64,000 nt of DNA, taken from positions 110,680-174,679 of the forward strand of contig NZ_LTZG01000041.1 in NCBI RefSeq assembly GCF_001592825.1. Reading direction: 5' to 3'. The stretch comes from Planococcus maritimus (GTDB taxonomy: Bacteria; Bacillota; Bacilli; Bacillales_A; Planococcaceae). How positions within the stretch are numbered: position 1 is the first letter of the stretch; each line of letters starts with the position of its first letter. This document shows, one piece after another, positions 9,660 through 17,383 of this stretch. Position numbers and translations under genes: made by a program. The notes under the pieces are model-generated. The model had not been told where the DNA came from and did no database searches. It saw nothing but the letters and a program-made list of their open reading frames with translations.

Positions 9660-9895
9660 CAGGCTGTCGAGAAAGGTAATAAATCGTATTTTCCGAAGCT
9701 TATCGCACGACTCCGTGGGCTCGCGCCCAAGCCTCCTCAGTCGCTATGCGCCTTGCGGGGTCTCGGTCGTCTCGCTGATCCACAGGAGTCGAGCGGACGC
9801 TTCTCCAAATACTTAAATAGGTCTTTGATTTTTAAATGTCGAAAAGATGGTCCGATTTTAATTCGTAACTGTTTATTAAACTTCTTCAAAAGTCT
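9660..9895 (-). repeat. Terminator-nested intergenic repeat, copy A
   Basis: About 236 bp, in opposite orientation to copy C at 36687-36926. The core (9686-9814) matches the reverse complement of 36772-36900 with about seven mismatches in 129 bases counted by eye. Outer ends are also shared: AGGCTGTCGAGAAAG at one side and CTTCTTCAAAAGTCT at the other, which are roughly inverted with respect to each other. Both sides are bounded by terminator hairpins (9630-9659 and 9902-9928). An open frame runs through it, but I treat that as a by-product of the GC-rich repeat. No transposase is encoded. Confidence 0.85.
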
Positions 9896-9901
9896 GAGAA
9901 A

Positions 9902-9928
9902 GGGAAGGAAAAAACCTTTCCTTTTTTT
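9902..9928 (+). terminator. Hairpin with T run flanking repeat copy A
   Basis: GGGAAGG, loop of six A, CCTTTCC and seven T. It resembles the fad terminator on the other side of the repeat and may be a decayed duplicate of it. Confidence 0.6.
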
Positions 9929-10048
9929 GTTTAAGACATGCAAGAAGAGGAAATTTTATAATTTTTGTATAAAGTACTTTTTCTGAGCAACAGAAACGGT
10001 GAGGTTTCTTTAGTATTTAAGATCTTTCCTTCGTTCGATACACAATAA

Positions 10049-10171
10049 CGGATGGGAATGGAGACGGCGACTCCTGCGGAAACAGCACGAGTTGAAGACC
10101 CTGGACTGAGCGTAGCGAAGGAAGCGGCTGAAGCCGTGTCCACGGAAAGCGTCCGTCGAAATGGACATCCG
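10049..10171. repeat. Intergenic palindromic repeat B
   Basis: A GC-rich 123-bp segment with imperfect inverted ends (CGGATG...CATCCG, extending about 30 bases with mismatches). It contains GGCGACTCCTGCGG and CGTAGCGAAGGAAGCGGCTGA, the phrases I associate with an intergenic repeat family common in Bacillaceae, and related to the core of copies A and C. It would fold into a long hairpin ending in a short T run, just upstream of yusI. No gene is visible in it. The stretch 9929-10048 before it is AT-rich and shows nothing I can name. Confidence 0.6.
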
Positions 10172-10282
10172 CTTTTTAATACAGGACAACCTTATTTGTA
10201 ATTTAATTTGCATAAACTCCCTTCCAGTCGACTGCTTCGGGGCATTTTGATATGCTTGATTGACAAGATAGGAGGAGATTGA

Positions 10283-10636
10283 ATGATCCAGTATTACGCA
10301 TATCCCAAATGCTCGACTTGCCAAAAAGGCAAGAAATGGCTGGAGGCGAATGGCGCGGAGTTCGACTATATCGATATCTCGCAAACCCCGCCTTCCGCAA
10401 CGCAGCTGAAAGAAATCCACGAGGTGAGCGGCATCGAGCTGAAAAAGTTTTTCAATACGAGCGGCAAAAAATACCGTGAACTGGAATTGAAGGAAAAGCT
10501 GCCGGAAATGTCTGCAGCTGAGCAATACGAATTGCTCGCATCAGACGGCATGCTGATCAAACGCCCACTTGCTTGGGACGGGTCCAAAGTGACACTCGGC
10601 TTCAAAGAAGAAACCTACACAAATACCTGGGGCTGA
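10283..10636 (+). CDS. yusI: Spx/ArsC-family protein (YusI-like)
   Basis: A 117-residue protein of the ArsC/Spx/MgsR thioredoxin-like family. CSTCQKG places a CxxC pair at Cys10 and Cys13, as in Spx redox-switch proteins, and FKRPLAWDG-like sequence (IKRPLAWDG) near the C-terminus is typical of the family. The ATG follows AGGAGGAGATTG. In Bacillus its homologue YusI lies next to gcvH, as here. Whether it binds RNA polymerase like Spx or is an oxidoreductase is not known from sequence. Confidence 0.85.
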   Translation: MIQYYAYPKCSTCQKGKKWLEANGAEFDYIDISQTPPSATQLKEIHEVSGIELKKFFNTSGKKYRELELKEKLPEMSAAEQYELLASDGMLIKRPLAWDGSKVTLGFKEETYTNTWG

Positions 10637-10713
10637 CAAGCCTACCATCTTGTTTTTCAGCCTTCGTTGTGGCAAACTGAAATTGAGTCAATTACATATT
10701 TGGAGGGGTTTGG

Positions 10714-11094
10714 ATGAGCACACCACAAGAGCTTCGCTATTCAAAAGAACACGAATGGGTCAAAGTCGAAGACGGCAAAGCAACAATCGGCATCACTCAT
10801 TTCGCGCAAGATGAACTTGGAGACATCGTATTTGTCGAGCTTCCGCAAGTCGGCGACGAGCTGAAAAAAGACGAGCCATTCGGCAGCGTCGAATCCGTTA
10901 AAACGGTATCGGAATTGTATGCGCCGATCAGCGGGAAAATCGTCGAAGTCAATTCTGAGCTTGAAGACAGCCCGGAATTCGTCAACGAATCACCTTATGA
11001 ACAAGCGTGGATGGTCGTTGTGGAAGCCCCTTCCGAAGATGAGGTCAATGCCTTGATGTCAGCTGACGAATATAAAGAAATGACAAACGAGTAA
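10714..11094 (+). CDS. gcvH: Glycine cleavage system H protein
   Basis: A 126-residue lipoyl carrier protein. The lipoylated lysine is Lys63 in [15 protein letters not shown]. It shuttles the aminomethyl group between P, T and L proteins; in Bacilli it is also the entry point for lipoate made or salvaged by the cell. The other gcv genes are absent here, the usual Bacillus arrangement. TGGAGGGG precedes the ATG. A terminator follows immediately after the stop. Confidence 0.97.
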   Translation: MSTPQELRYSKEHEWVKVEDGKATIGITHFAQDELGDIVFVELPQVGDELKKDEPFGSVESVKTVSELYAPISGKIVEVNSELEDSPEFVNESPYEQAWMVVVEAPSEDEVNALMSADEYKEMTNE

Positions 11095-11100
11095 GTTCCG

Positions 11101-11127
11101 AAAGCGCCTTTTTTTGGCGCTTTTTTT
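11101..11127 (+). terminator. Terminator after gcvH
   Basis: AAAGCGCC, seven T loop, GGCGC then seven T. Confidence 0.85.
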
Positions 11128-11155
11128 CATCTATCGTTTTCTTGGGGGGATACCT

Positions 11156-11497
11156 ATGCAGAAAGTAATAGTGGTTGAAGGGATTAGCGACAAAACCCGC
11201 ATCGCGCCATTGATTGCAGAACCCGTGACGATTCTTTGCACAAATGGTACAGTAAGTGCTACAAGACTCGAAGAAATGCTTTTGCCTTTTGAAGGGCAGG
11301 ACATTATCATCCTGGTTGATGCGGACGCATCCGGCGACAAACTGCGCAAGCTTATCAAGCGCGAGTTTCCGGAAGCCCGCCATTTCCATATCGACCGAAG
11401 TTATAAAGAGGTGGCGACGACGCCGCTGCGGAAGTTGATCGATGTGCTCATCGCAGCAGATGTACGGGTCTTAAATCCAGTAGCAGGGAATGACTAG
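11156..11497 (+). CDS. yusF: Small Toprim-domain protein (YusF-like)
   Basis: A 113-residue protein consisting of little more than a Toprim fold: the conserved glutamate in VVEGISDK (residue about 6) and the DxD motif in IILVDADASGDKLRKLI. It resembles the catalytic half of RNase M5/primase-type Toprim proteins. ATG 11156 follows GGGGGGA; a longer frame upstream would start inside the gcvH terminator. It overlaps the next gene's region by coupling: its stop lies one base before the yusE start. Function in the cell is unknown. Confidence 0.85.
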   Translation: MQKVIVVEGISDKTRIAPLIAEPVTILCTNGTVSATRLEEMLLPFEGQDIIILVDADASGDKLRKLIKREFPEARHFHIDRSYKEVATTPLRKLIDVLIAADVRVLNPVAGND

Positions 11498-11498
11498 T

Positions 11499-11822
11499 AT
11501 GAACGAATGGACACATAAAGAATGGCTGAAGGAAAAAAACACGCAGCCGGTTTCAGCTTATTATTTGTATACGCCGATGTGCGGCACATGCCAAGTGGCG
11601 AGCAAGATGCTCGGTGTGGTGGCGGAACTATTGCCGGATCTTCCGATGGGCAAAGCCAATTTGAATTATGTACAGGAAGTGGCGGAGCTCTATGAAGTGG
11701 AAAGCGTGCCGTGCCTATTGATTTCACAGGATGGCCAAGTGACGGATAAGGTCTATGCGTTCCAATCAGTGCCGTATTTGTATGAAAAATTAAAAACGGT
11801 TGACGAATACAGCCAGCCATGA
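11499..11822 (+). CDS. yusE: Thioredoxin-like protein (YusE-like)
   Basis: A 107-residue thioredoxin-fold protein with CGTC at Cys28-Cys31 (YTPMCGTCQ) and the cis-proline region VESVPCLLIS. I prefer ATG 11499 over ATG 11490 because AGGGA at 11485-11489 is then at normal spacing. It is translationally coupled to yusF, and the order gcvH-yusF-yusE matches Bacillus. Likely a cytosolic disulfide reductase; the partner is unknown. Confidence 0.85.
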   Translation: MNEWTHKEWLKEKNTQPVSAYYLYTPMCGTCQVASKMLGVVAELLPDLPMGKANLNYVQEVAELYEVESVPCLLISQDGQVTDKVYAFQSVPYLYEKLKTVDEYSQP

Positions 11823-11857
11823 TAGATTTAATTTCTGAAATTAACTAAATAGCGTAG

Positions 11858-12021
11858 CTCTTATAAAGAGAGGTGGAGGGAAGTGCCCGATGAAGCCCGG
11901 CAACCGTCATGAAAATGAAATGGTGCCAAGTCACTCAAAGTGAAGACTTTGAAAGATGAGAGAACGGTTTATTGTGTTTACACATGTGCCTTTCTGCTCA
12001 TCTGAGCAGAAAGGCTTTTTT
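11858..12021 (+). ncRNA. SAM-I (S-box) riboswitch with terminator
   Basis: The aptamer spans 11858-11962, with P1 arms CTCTTAT and ATGAGAG and the hallmark phrases AGAGGTGGAGGGA, GCCCGATGAAGCCCGGCAACC and TGGTGCCAA. A terminator stem follows at 11988-12015 (GCCTTTCTGCTCA with TGAGCAGAAAGGC) and a T run. When S-adenosylmethionine is bound, the terminator should form and metNPQ should be off, so uptake is induced under methionine starvation. Confidence 0.95.
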
Positions 12022-12052
12022 ATTAGCCAAAGATTTAGGAGAGTGCCCAAAC

Positions 12053-13078
12053 ATGATTGAGTTAAAAGGATTAACAAAAGTGTTCGATACGGGGAAGGCG
12101 CGTTTAACAGCTGTCGACCATGTCGATTTAACGGTGCCATCAGGTGAGATTTTTGGCATTATCGGCTATAGCGGAGCAGGAAAAAGTACGTTGATCCGTC
12201 TGCTAAATGGCCTAGAACAGCCGAGCGAAGGATCCGTAGAAATCAATGGCCAGAACATCACGGCGATTTCAGGCCCGAAGCTCAGAAAAGCCCGCCAAAA
12301 AGTCAGCATGATCTTCCAGCATTTCAACTTGCTCTGGTCACGCACCGTTCGTGAAAATATCGAATTCCCGCTGGAAATTGCCGGTGTAGGGAAAGATGAG
12401 CGGCGCAAGCGTTCTGCAGAGTTGATCGAATTGGTCGGCTTAGAAGGACGCGATAATGCATATCCGTCACAACTTTCCGGTGGGCAAAAGCAGCGCGTCG
12501 GCATCGCACGCGCATTGGCCAACGATCCAGAAGTTTTGCTTTGCGATGAAGCGACTTCAGCACTGGATCCACAGACGACCGATGCCATTTTGGATTTATT
12601 GGTCGACATCAACAAGCGCCTCGGCTTGACGATTGTGTTGATCACTCACGAAATGCACGTCATCCGGAAGATCTGCCACCGGGTGGCGGTCATGGAAGGC
12701 GGGCGCGTCGTCGAATTAGGCGAAGTGCTGCATGTCTTCCAGCATCCGAAAGAGAACATCACCAAAACGTTCGTCGCTCAAGTGACCGAGACGGAAGACT
12801 CAGCAGAAACCGTCCGCCATTTGCGTGAGCAATATCCGGAAGGCCAACTGGTCAAACTGATTTTCGTCGGAGACCAAGCAGAACAGCCAATCTTGACGCA
12901 GCTCATCCGGGAATATGCAGTGGAAGTCAATATCGTCCACGGCAATATTTCTCACACCCAGCGCGGGGCGTATGGTACGCTGATTCTTCAATTGAAAGGC
13001 ACTGCAGACGAAATAAGCAAAGCGATCGCTTTCCTCGGTGCACATGATGTACAGACGGAGGTGATGGGCAATGCTTGA
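12053..13078 (+). CDS. metN: Methionine ABC transporter ATP-binding protein
   Basis: A 341-residue ATPase. Walker A is GYSGAGKST (residues 38-46), the signature is LSGGQKQR, and Walker B is VLLCDEATSALD. A C-terminal NIL/ACT-like domain (about residues 245-341) is the methionine-sensing domain of MetN proteins. ATG 12053 lies after TTTAGGAGAG, just beyond the riboswitch terminator. The gene overlaps metP by 8 bp. Confidence 0.97.
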   Translation: MIELKGLTKVFDTGKARLTAVDHVDLTVPSGEIFGIIGYSGAGKSTLIRLLNGLEQPSEGSVEINGQNITAISGPKLRKARQKVSMIFQHFNLLWSRTVRENIEFPLEIAGVGKDERRKRSAELIELVGLEGRDNAYPSQLSGGQKQRVGIARALANDPEVLLCDEATSALDPQTTDAILDLLVDINKRLGLTIVLITHEMHVIRKICHRVAVMEGGRVVELGEVLHVFQHPKENITKTFVAQVTETEDSAETVRHLREQYPEGQLVKLIFVGDQAEQPILTQLIREYAVEVNIVHGNISHTQRGAYGTLILQLKGTADEISKAIAFLGAHDVQTEVMGNA

Positions 13079-13739
13079 GACTTTATTCCCGAACGTGGAT
13101 TGGGCAGATATGTGGGAAGCGACACTTGAAACCATCTACATGACAGCGATGTCCACATTCTTCACTTTTGTCATAGGCTTGGTTCTAGGAATCGTTTTAT
13201 TCCTGACCGCACCTAATCAATTATGGGCCAATAAAATCGTCAACTGGTTGACTGGCGCATTCGTCAATATCTTCCGGTCGATCCCTTTTATCATTTTGAT
13301 CATCTTATTGATCCCGTTCACGAAATTCTTGATCGGCAGCATCCGCGGGCCGAATGCGGCACTTCCAGCTTTGATCATCGGGGCCGCTCCTTTTTACGCT
13401 CGAATGGTGCTCATCGCCTTGAAAGAAATTGATAAAGGCGTTATTGAGGCAGCCCGTTCAATGGGAGCGACGACGTGGACTATCATCCGCAAAGTCTTGC
13501 TTCCTGAATCCAAACCGGCACTCATTTCCGGCATCACGGTAACGGCCATTGCTTTAGTCGGCTATACCGCAATGGCAGGCATCATTGGCGCTGGTGGCTT
13601 AGGAACGCTCGCTTTCTTGGATGGTTTCCAAAGAAGCCGCGAAGACGTTACATTGATGGCAACTATCGCGATTCTCGTCATTGTATTTATCGTCCAATTC
13701 ATCGGCGATTATTTGACCGGAAAAGCAGACAAGCGCTAA
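13071..13739 (+). CDS. metP: Methionine ABC transporter permease
   Basis: A 222-residue inner-membrane permease (MetI/MetP) with about five hydrophobic helices. The EAA loop that docks to MetN is seen as EAARSMGATTWTIIRKVLLP. It overlaps metN by 8 bp, implying translational coupling, and precedes metQ by about 90 bp. Confidence 0.96.
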   Translation: MLETLFPNVDWADMWEATLETIYMTAMSTFFTFVIGLVLGIVLFLTAPNQLWANKIVNWLTGAFVNIFRSIPFIILIILLIPFTKFLIGSIRGPNAALPALIIGAAPFYARMVLIALKEIDKGVIEAARSMGATTWTIIRKVLLPESKPALISGITVTAIALVGYTAMAGIIGAGGLGTLAFLDGFQRSREDVTLMATIAILVIVFIVQFIGDYLTGKADKR

Positions 13740-13830
13740 AACCCGGATGGTCTTTAGATCATGAAAAAGATTGGGCTTTACAGTCCATGAAATAAAAATA
13801 CATTCAATAGTAGAAAAGGGGAAAATTGTA

Positions 13831-14658
13831 ATGAAAAAACTAGTATTTGGTTCATTTGCAGCAGTATTGGCACTATCCGCTTGTGGCGCAGAAGAAAGCG
13901 GCAGCGGTTCATCAGAAGGAGAAACAAGCACGCTAAAAGTTGGCGCTTCTAACATTCCACACGCTGAAATTCTGGAACAGGCCAAACCGATTTTGGAAGA
14001 ACAGGGCATCGAGCTTGAAATCGAAACGTACCAGGACTACATCTTGCCAAACCAAGATTTGGAATCGGGCGATTTGGATGCGAACTATTTCCAGCACACA
14101 CCTTATCTTGAATCACAAATTGCTGATCATGGTTACGATTTTGTCAGTGCTGGAGGCATTCACATCGAGCCGATCGGTGTCTACTCACAAGACTATGCGT
14201 CTTTAGAAGAGTTGCCACAAGATGCAACGATTCTCATGAGCAATTCAGTAGCTGACCATGGCCGCATCCTGGCTATGCTTGAAGCAGAAGGCTTGATCAC
14301 ATTAGAAGAAGGCATTGACAAAACAACAGCTGAAACGAGCGATATCGTCGAAAACGAGAAAAACCTTCAGTTCGATACTGAGTACGAAGCAGCTTTGCTC
14401 GTACAAATGTACGAGTCAGGTGAAGGCGATGCGGTCTTGATCAACTCAAACTATGCCATCGATGCTGGATTGAGCCCGATGGAAGATGCCATTGCGCTTG
14501 AAAGTTCGGATTCGCCATACGCCAATATCATCGCAGTGCAAGCTGGGGATGAAGAAAACGAAGATATCCAAGCTTTGGTGGACGTATTGACCTCGCAAGA
14601 GATTCAAGATTTCATTTTGGAAGAGTGGAATGGATCGATCGTTCCAGTTGAACAGTAA
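13831..14658 (+). CDS. metQ: Methionine-binding lipoprotein
   Basis: A 275-residue NlpA/MetQ substrate-binding lipoprotein. The signal peptide ends in lipobox LSAC with Cys18, followed by an acidic-serine linker. Family phrases include NIPHAEIL, ETYQDYILPN and DANYFQHTPYL. ATG 13831 is preceded by AAAGGGGAAAA. It delivers methionine to MetNP at the outer face of the membrane. A strong terminator follows. Confidence 0.96.
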   Translation: MKKLVFGSFAAVLALSACGAEESGSGSSEGETSTLKVGASNIPHAEILEQAKPILEEQGIELEIETYQDYILPNQDLESGDLDANYFQHTPYLESQIADHGYDFVSAGGIHIEPIGVYSQDYASLEELPQDATILMSNSVADHGRILAMLEAEGLITLEEGIDKTTAETSDIVENEKNLQFDTEYEAALLVQMYESGEGDAVLINSNYAIDAGLSPMEDAIALESSDSPYANIIAVQAGDEENEDIQALVDVLTSQEIQDFILEEWNGSIVPVEQ

Positions 14659-14667
14659 AATTTTTAG

Positions 14668-14699
14668 CCAGCCTATTCCATGAGAATAGGCTGGTTTTT
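14668..14699 (+). terminator. Terminator of metNPQ
   Basis: CCAGCCTATTC, loop, GAATAGGCTGG and five T. Confidence 0.92.
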
Positions 14700-14893
14700 G
14701 TATTGCACAAAGCAGGGGCTTGGGTAAATAGCTTAAAGGAATAGAACTAAATGAGTAGCTATCTTTCTTCTTTTATTTTATCGGAATAATAAAAATATTA
14801 CGTGATTTCGTAAAAAGCTATTAGCTTTTCGAAAACTGTGGTAATTTCACATAATACACAATAAACATCTGTTTACACAGGGAGGACAAGATC

Positions 14894-16060
14894 ATGAAAA
14901 TTCAATTCGGTTTATTGCCGCGGATTGTGCTGGCCATTGTGCTTGGCGTACTCATCGGTTCGTTTGCTCCAGAAGCGCTCGTTCGCGTATTTGCAACATT
15001 TACAGGAGTTTTTGGCGGGTTCTTGAATTTTATCGTGCCATTAATCATCCTTGGCTTTATCGCACCAGGTATCGCAAAGCTTGGGAAAGGCTCAGGGAAA
15101 TTGCTAGGCCTGGCAACTGCAATCGCTTATTTATCAACGGTAGTGGCAGGGGTTCTAGCGTTTGCCGCGGCATCATCGATTTTGCCTAGTTTGATGGAAG
15201 GCGGTTCACTGAGTAATCTGGATGATCCTGAAAACGCACTTGCTGAAAGTTTTATCGCTTTAGAAATCCCTCAATTGTTTGGGGTCATGAGCGCCTTGAT
15301 CTTGGCATTCCTGCTTGGTATTGGAATGGCTTCTACAGGAAGCAAGACGATGGCATCGTTTTTTGAAGAGTTCCAACAGATTATTGAAAAAGTTATTTCA
15401 TACATCATAATCCCGTTATTGCCTTTTCACATTTTCGGTATTTTCGCGAATATGGCCTACGGCGGTGCCGTGTTTGAAATCCTTTCGCTCTTTGCGGTTG
15501 TCTTTATCCTCATCATCATCATGCATTGGGTGATGCTGACAGGGCAATACACAACGGCGGGACTATTACAAAAGAAAAACCCGTTTGCTTTAATCCGTAC
15601 CATGCTGCCGGCATACTTCACAGCACTTGGTACACAGTCTTCCGCAGCGACAATTCCAGTGACGTTGCGCCAGGCACGTAAAACGGGTGTGAAAGAACGC
15701 GTAGCTGACTTTACAGTTCCGTTGTTTGCCACTATCCATTTGTCAGGCAGCACGATCACGCTTGTCACATGCGCAATAGGTGTCATCTTGTTGACAGGCC
15801 AGGCGCCGTCGTTCGGCAACTTCTTCCCGTTCATTTTGATGTTGGGCGTAACAATGATCGCAGCACCAGGTGTTCCGGGCGGTGCTGTCATGGCAGCTAT
15901 CGGCTTGCTTGAAGTGATGCTCGGCTTTGACGAGACGATGGTCGCGTTAATGATCGCCTTGTATCTCGCACAGGACAGCTTCGGAACGGCAGCTAACGTC
16001 ACAGGAGACGGAGCGCTCGCGAATATCGTCGACCGTTTCACTCCAAGCCAAAAAGTATGA
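14894..16060 (+). CDS. Dicarboxylate/amino acid:cation symporter (DAACS)
   Basis: A 388-residue sodium- or proton-coupled symporter of the glutamate/dicarboxylate family. The conserved re-entrant loop region ALGTQSSAATIPVTLRQA and a second loop APGVPGGAVMAAIGLLE are visible, as is DSFGTAANVTGDGALANIVD in the last helix. It is shorter than GltP/GltT types and closer in size to SstT-like members. ATG follows GGGAGGA. Likely substrates are serine/threonine, glutamate or C4-dicarboxylates; I cannot choose. Single-gene unit with its own terminator. Confidence 0.9.
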   Translation: MKIQFGLLPRIVLAIVLGVLIGSFAPEALVRVFATFTGVFGGFLNFIVPLIILGFIAPGIAKLGKGSGKLLGLATAIAYLSTVVAGVLAFAAASSILPSLMEGGSLSNLDDPENALAESFIALEIPQLFGVMSALILAFLLGIGMASTGSKTMASFFEEFQQIIEKVISYIIIPLLPFHIFGIFANMAYGGAVFEILSLFAVVFILIIIMHWVMLTGQYTTAGLLQKKNPFALIRTMLPAYFTALGTQSSAATIPVTLRQARKTGVKERVADFTVPLFATIHLSGSTITLVTCAIGVILLTGQAPSFGNFFPFILMLGVTMIAAPGVPGGAVMAAIGLLEVMLGFDETMVALMIALYLAQDSFGTAANVTGDGALANIVDRFTPSQKV

Positions 16061-16065
16061 ATTGT

Positions 16066-16095
16066 GCCGGAATTCAATGAATTCCGGCTTTTTTA
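16066..16095 (+). terminator. Terminator of the DAACS gene
   Basis: GCCGGAATTC and GAATTCCGGC, then six T. Confidence 0.9.
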
Positions 16096-16162
16096 CGCTC
16101 TCTATACGGGTAAATCTGGCTATGCTATCATATGCTGGATATGAAAATCAGGAGGCACGAAC

Positions 16163-16693
16163 ATGAAAAAAATCACAATTATCGGCTTATCTGCGGCGCT
16201 ATTGCTAGCGGCATGCGGAAACGAACAATCTACTGACACAACTGAAACGACATCGGGGTCTGCCACGATGGAATCTGGTAAAGAGAGCATCAAGAGCCAA
16301 TTGATGCAATTCTACCTATCCGTTTCCAAAGAAATAAATTCAGAAGATGCACCATTAAACGACTTTGAAATTGCGCAAGCTGAAGAGGCCTTGCCTAGTG
16401 GCGAAGAGCTTTCAGAGATGAAAGAAGCGGCTGCTGCAGCTGCAGAACAAGCCAAACAAGCGGTGGAAGCGATTGAAGTACCCGAATCATTAAGCGACTA
16501 TCAAGAAGAGATCGACGGAGCGCTTACTTCGATTGCCACATCTTACGAGATGAAAATCGAAGAACTTGGAAAAGAGACAGTTGACTTCCAAGCGGCTGCT
16601 GAAAAATTTGCGGAAGCTGACGAAGTACTCAATGAATTATTGGAAGAAAACGGCTTAGTTGCTTCTAACTTATACAACGAAGTAAGCCAATAA
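16163..16693 (+). CDS. Uncharacterised lipoprotein
   Basis: I do not recognise a family. The 176-residue product has a lipoprotein signal peptide ending LAAC (Cys18), a Thr/Ser-rich linker, and then an almost entirely helical, acidic, Ala/Glu-rich body (MKEAAAAAAEQAKQAVEAIE in the middle) that looks able to form a coiled coil or helical bundle. AGGAGG precedes the ATG and a terminator follows, so it is an isolated gene. It should be anchored to the outer face of the membrane. Confidence 0.8.
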   Translation: MKKITIIGLSAALLLAACGNEQSTDTTETTSGSATMESGKESIKSQLMQFYLSVSKEINSEDAPLNDFEIAQAEEALPSGEELSEMKEAAAAAAEQAKQAVEAIEVPESLSDYQEEIDGALTSIATSYEMKIEELGKETVDFQAAAEKFAEADEVLNELLEENGLVASNLYNEVSQ

Positions 16694-16700
16694 ATTATGA

Positions 16701-16728
16701 AAACTGTCCGTCTAGCGGGCAGTTTTTT
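16701..16728 (+). terminator. Terminator of the lipoprotein gene
   Basis: AAACTGTCCG and CGGGCAGTTT with one G-T pair, then T run. Confidence 0.8.
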
Positions 16729-16788
16729 CTATATATTCCCAATAACTATGACGATAGGTCTATTTTCAGATAAATTAGATTATTTTTG

Positions 16789-16818
16789 TTGTTTAACTTT
16801 CAATCAGTCGGGTATACT
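16789..16818 (+). promoter_or_regulatory. SigmaA-type promoter for the 63-residue gene
   Basis: TTGTTT (16789-16794), 18-bp spacer, TATACT (16813-16818), about 40 bp before the ATT start. Confidence 0.55.
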
Positions 16819-16856
16819 AATAAAAGTAAAATAAGAAAACTCGAAAGGGATGGTTT

Positions 16857-17048
16857 ATTATCGATTCTCAAGGTATTGAAAAGACGGAAAAAATGGAACA
16901 GGCATTCAGAGACGTACACGGGTACGGACTGAACGAATACCAAAACGACCCGCAAAAAATCCTTGAAGTTGAACAGCGCCGTGAGCAAGACTACCGACAA
17001 GGCCAATCGGTCGCGACACAGATCGAGCGCCAAGCGCACCGCGAATAG
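16857..17048 (+). CDS. Small hydrophilic protein with apparent ATT start
   Basis: A 63-codon frame running into TAG and then a strong terminator. The product is very charged (many Gln, Arg, Glu, Lys) with no hydrophobic segment, and reads IDSQGIEKTEKMEQAFRDVH near the start. AAAGGGA at 16844-16850 is 6 bases from ATT 16857. No ATG, GTG or TTG lies near that site; the first in-frame ATG (16893) would remove 12 residues and lacks a good ribosome binding site. A promoter-like element and a terminator frame it. Function unknown; I did not recognise a family. Confidence 0.6.
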   Translation: MIDSQGIEKTEKMEQAFRDVHGYGLNEYQNDPQKILEVEQRREQDYRQGQSVATQIERQAHRE

Positions 17049-17082
17049 TAAAATCCCTACACATGAATTTGACATGAAGCTG

Positions 17083-17114
17083 CCGGACAGAGTGATTTCT
17101 CTGTCCGGTTTTTT
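17083..17114 (+). terminator. Terminator of the small ATT-start gene
   Basis: CCGGACAGAG and CTCTGTCCGG, then T run. Confidence 0.92.
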
Positions 17115-17383
17115 CTATGTCCAAACTAGTAGAATAAGCTGATTTTGCAAGGCTTCATTGAAATGCATTCTCATTTAGACTGACTTTATTGAAAATGCAG
17201 GCAATCGCCGCGATTTGTCAGAAATGGCTTCCTGACTGCAGAGAACACGGATTTCGAAATGGTTTTAATCCAAGGTTTCTAGCCGATTTTAACATTTGCT
17301 ACTGAAGTGAATATAAGTTAAGATTAGAATGATACTAATTAAGAGTGCGCGGCATTCTTCAATAACATTATGGAGGTATTTAC
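17115..17383 (+). promoter_or_regulatory. Leader region of the suf operon
   Basis: No gene is visible here. The stretch is AT-rich near its end and holds a short inverted repeat at 17323-17339 (ATTAG-N7-CTAAT) about 45 bp before sufC, close to weak -10-like hexamers (TAGAAT, GATACT). It probably carries the suf promoter, but I cannot place it with confidence, and I do not recognise a Fur box. Confidence 0.4.

Noticed and set aside
9597..9986. Open frame of 129 codons crossing the fad terminator and repeat A
   Set aside because: Runs through a terminator and a repeat; the peptide reflects the repeat, and no ribosome binding site is present.
10010..10525. 171-codon minus-strand frame over yusI and repeat B
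   Set aside because: Antisense to yusI and through a palindromic repeat.
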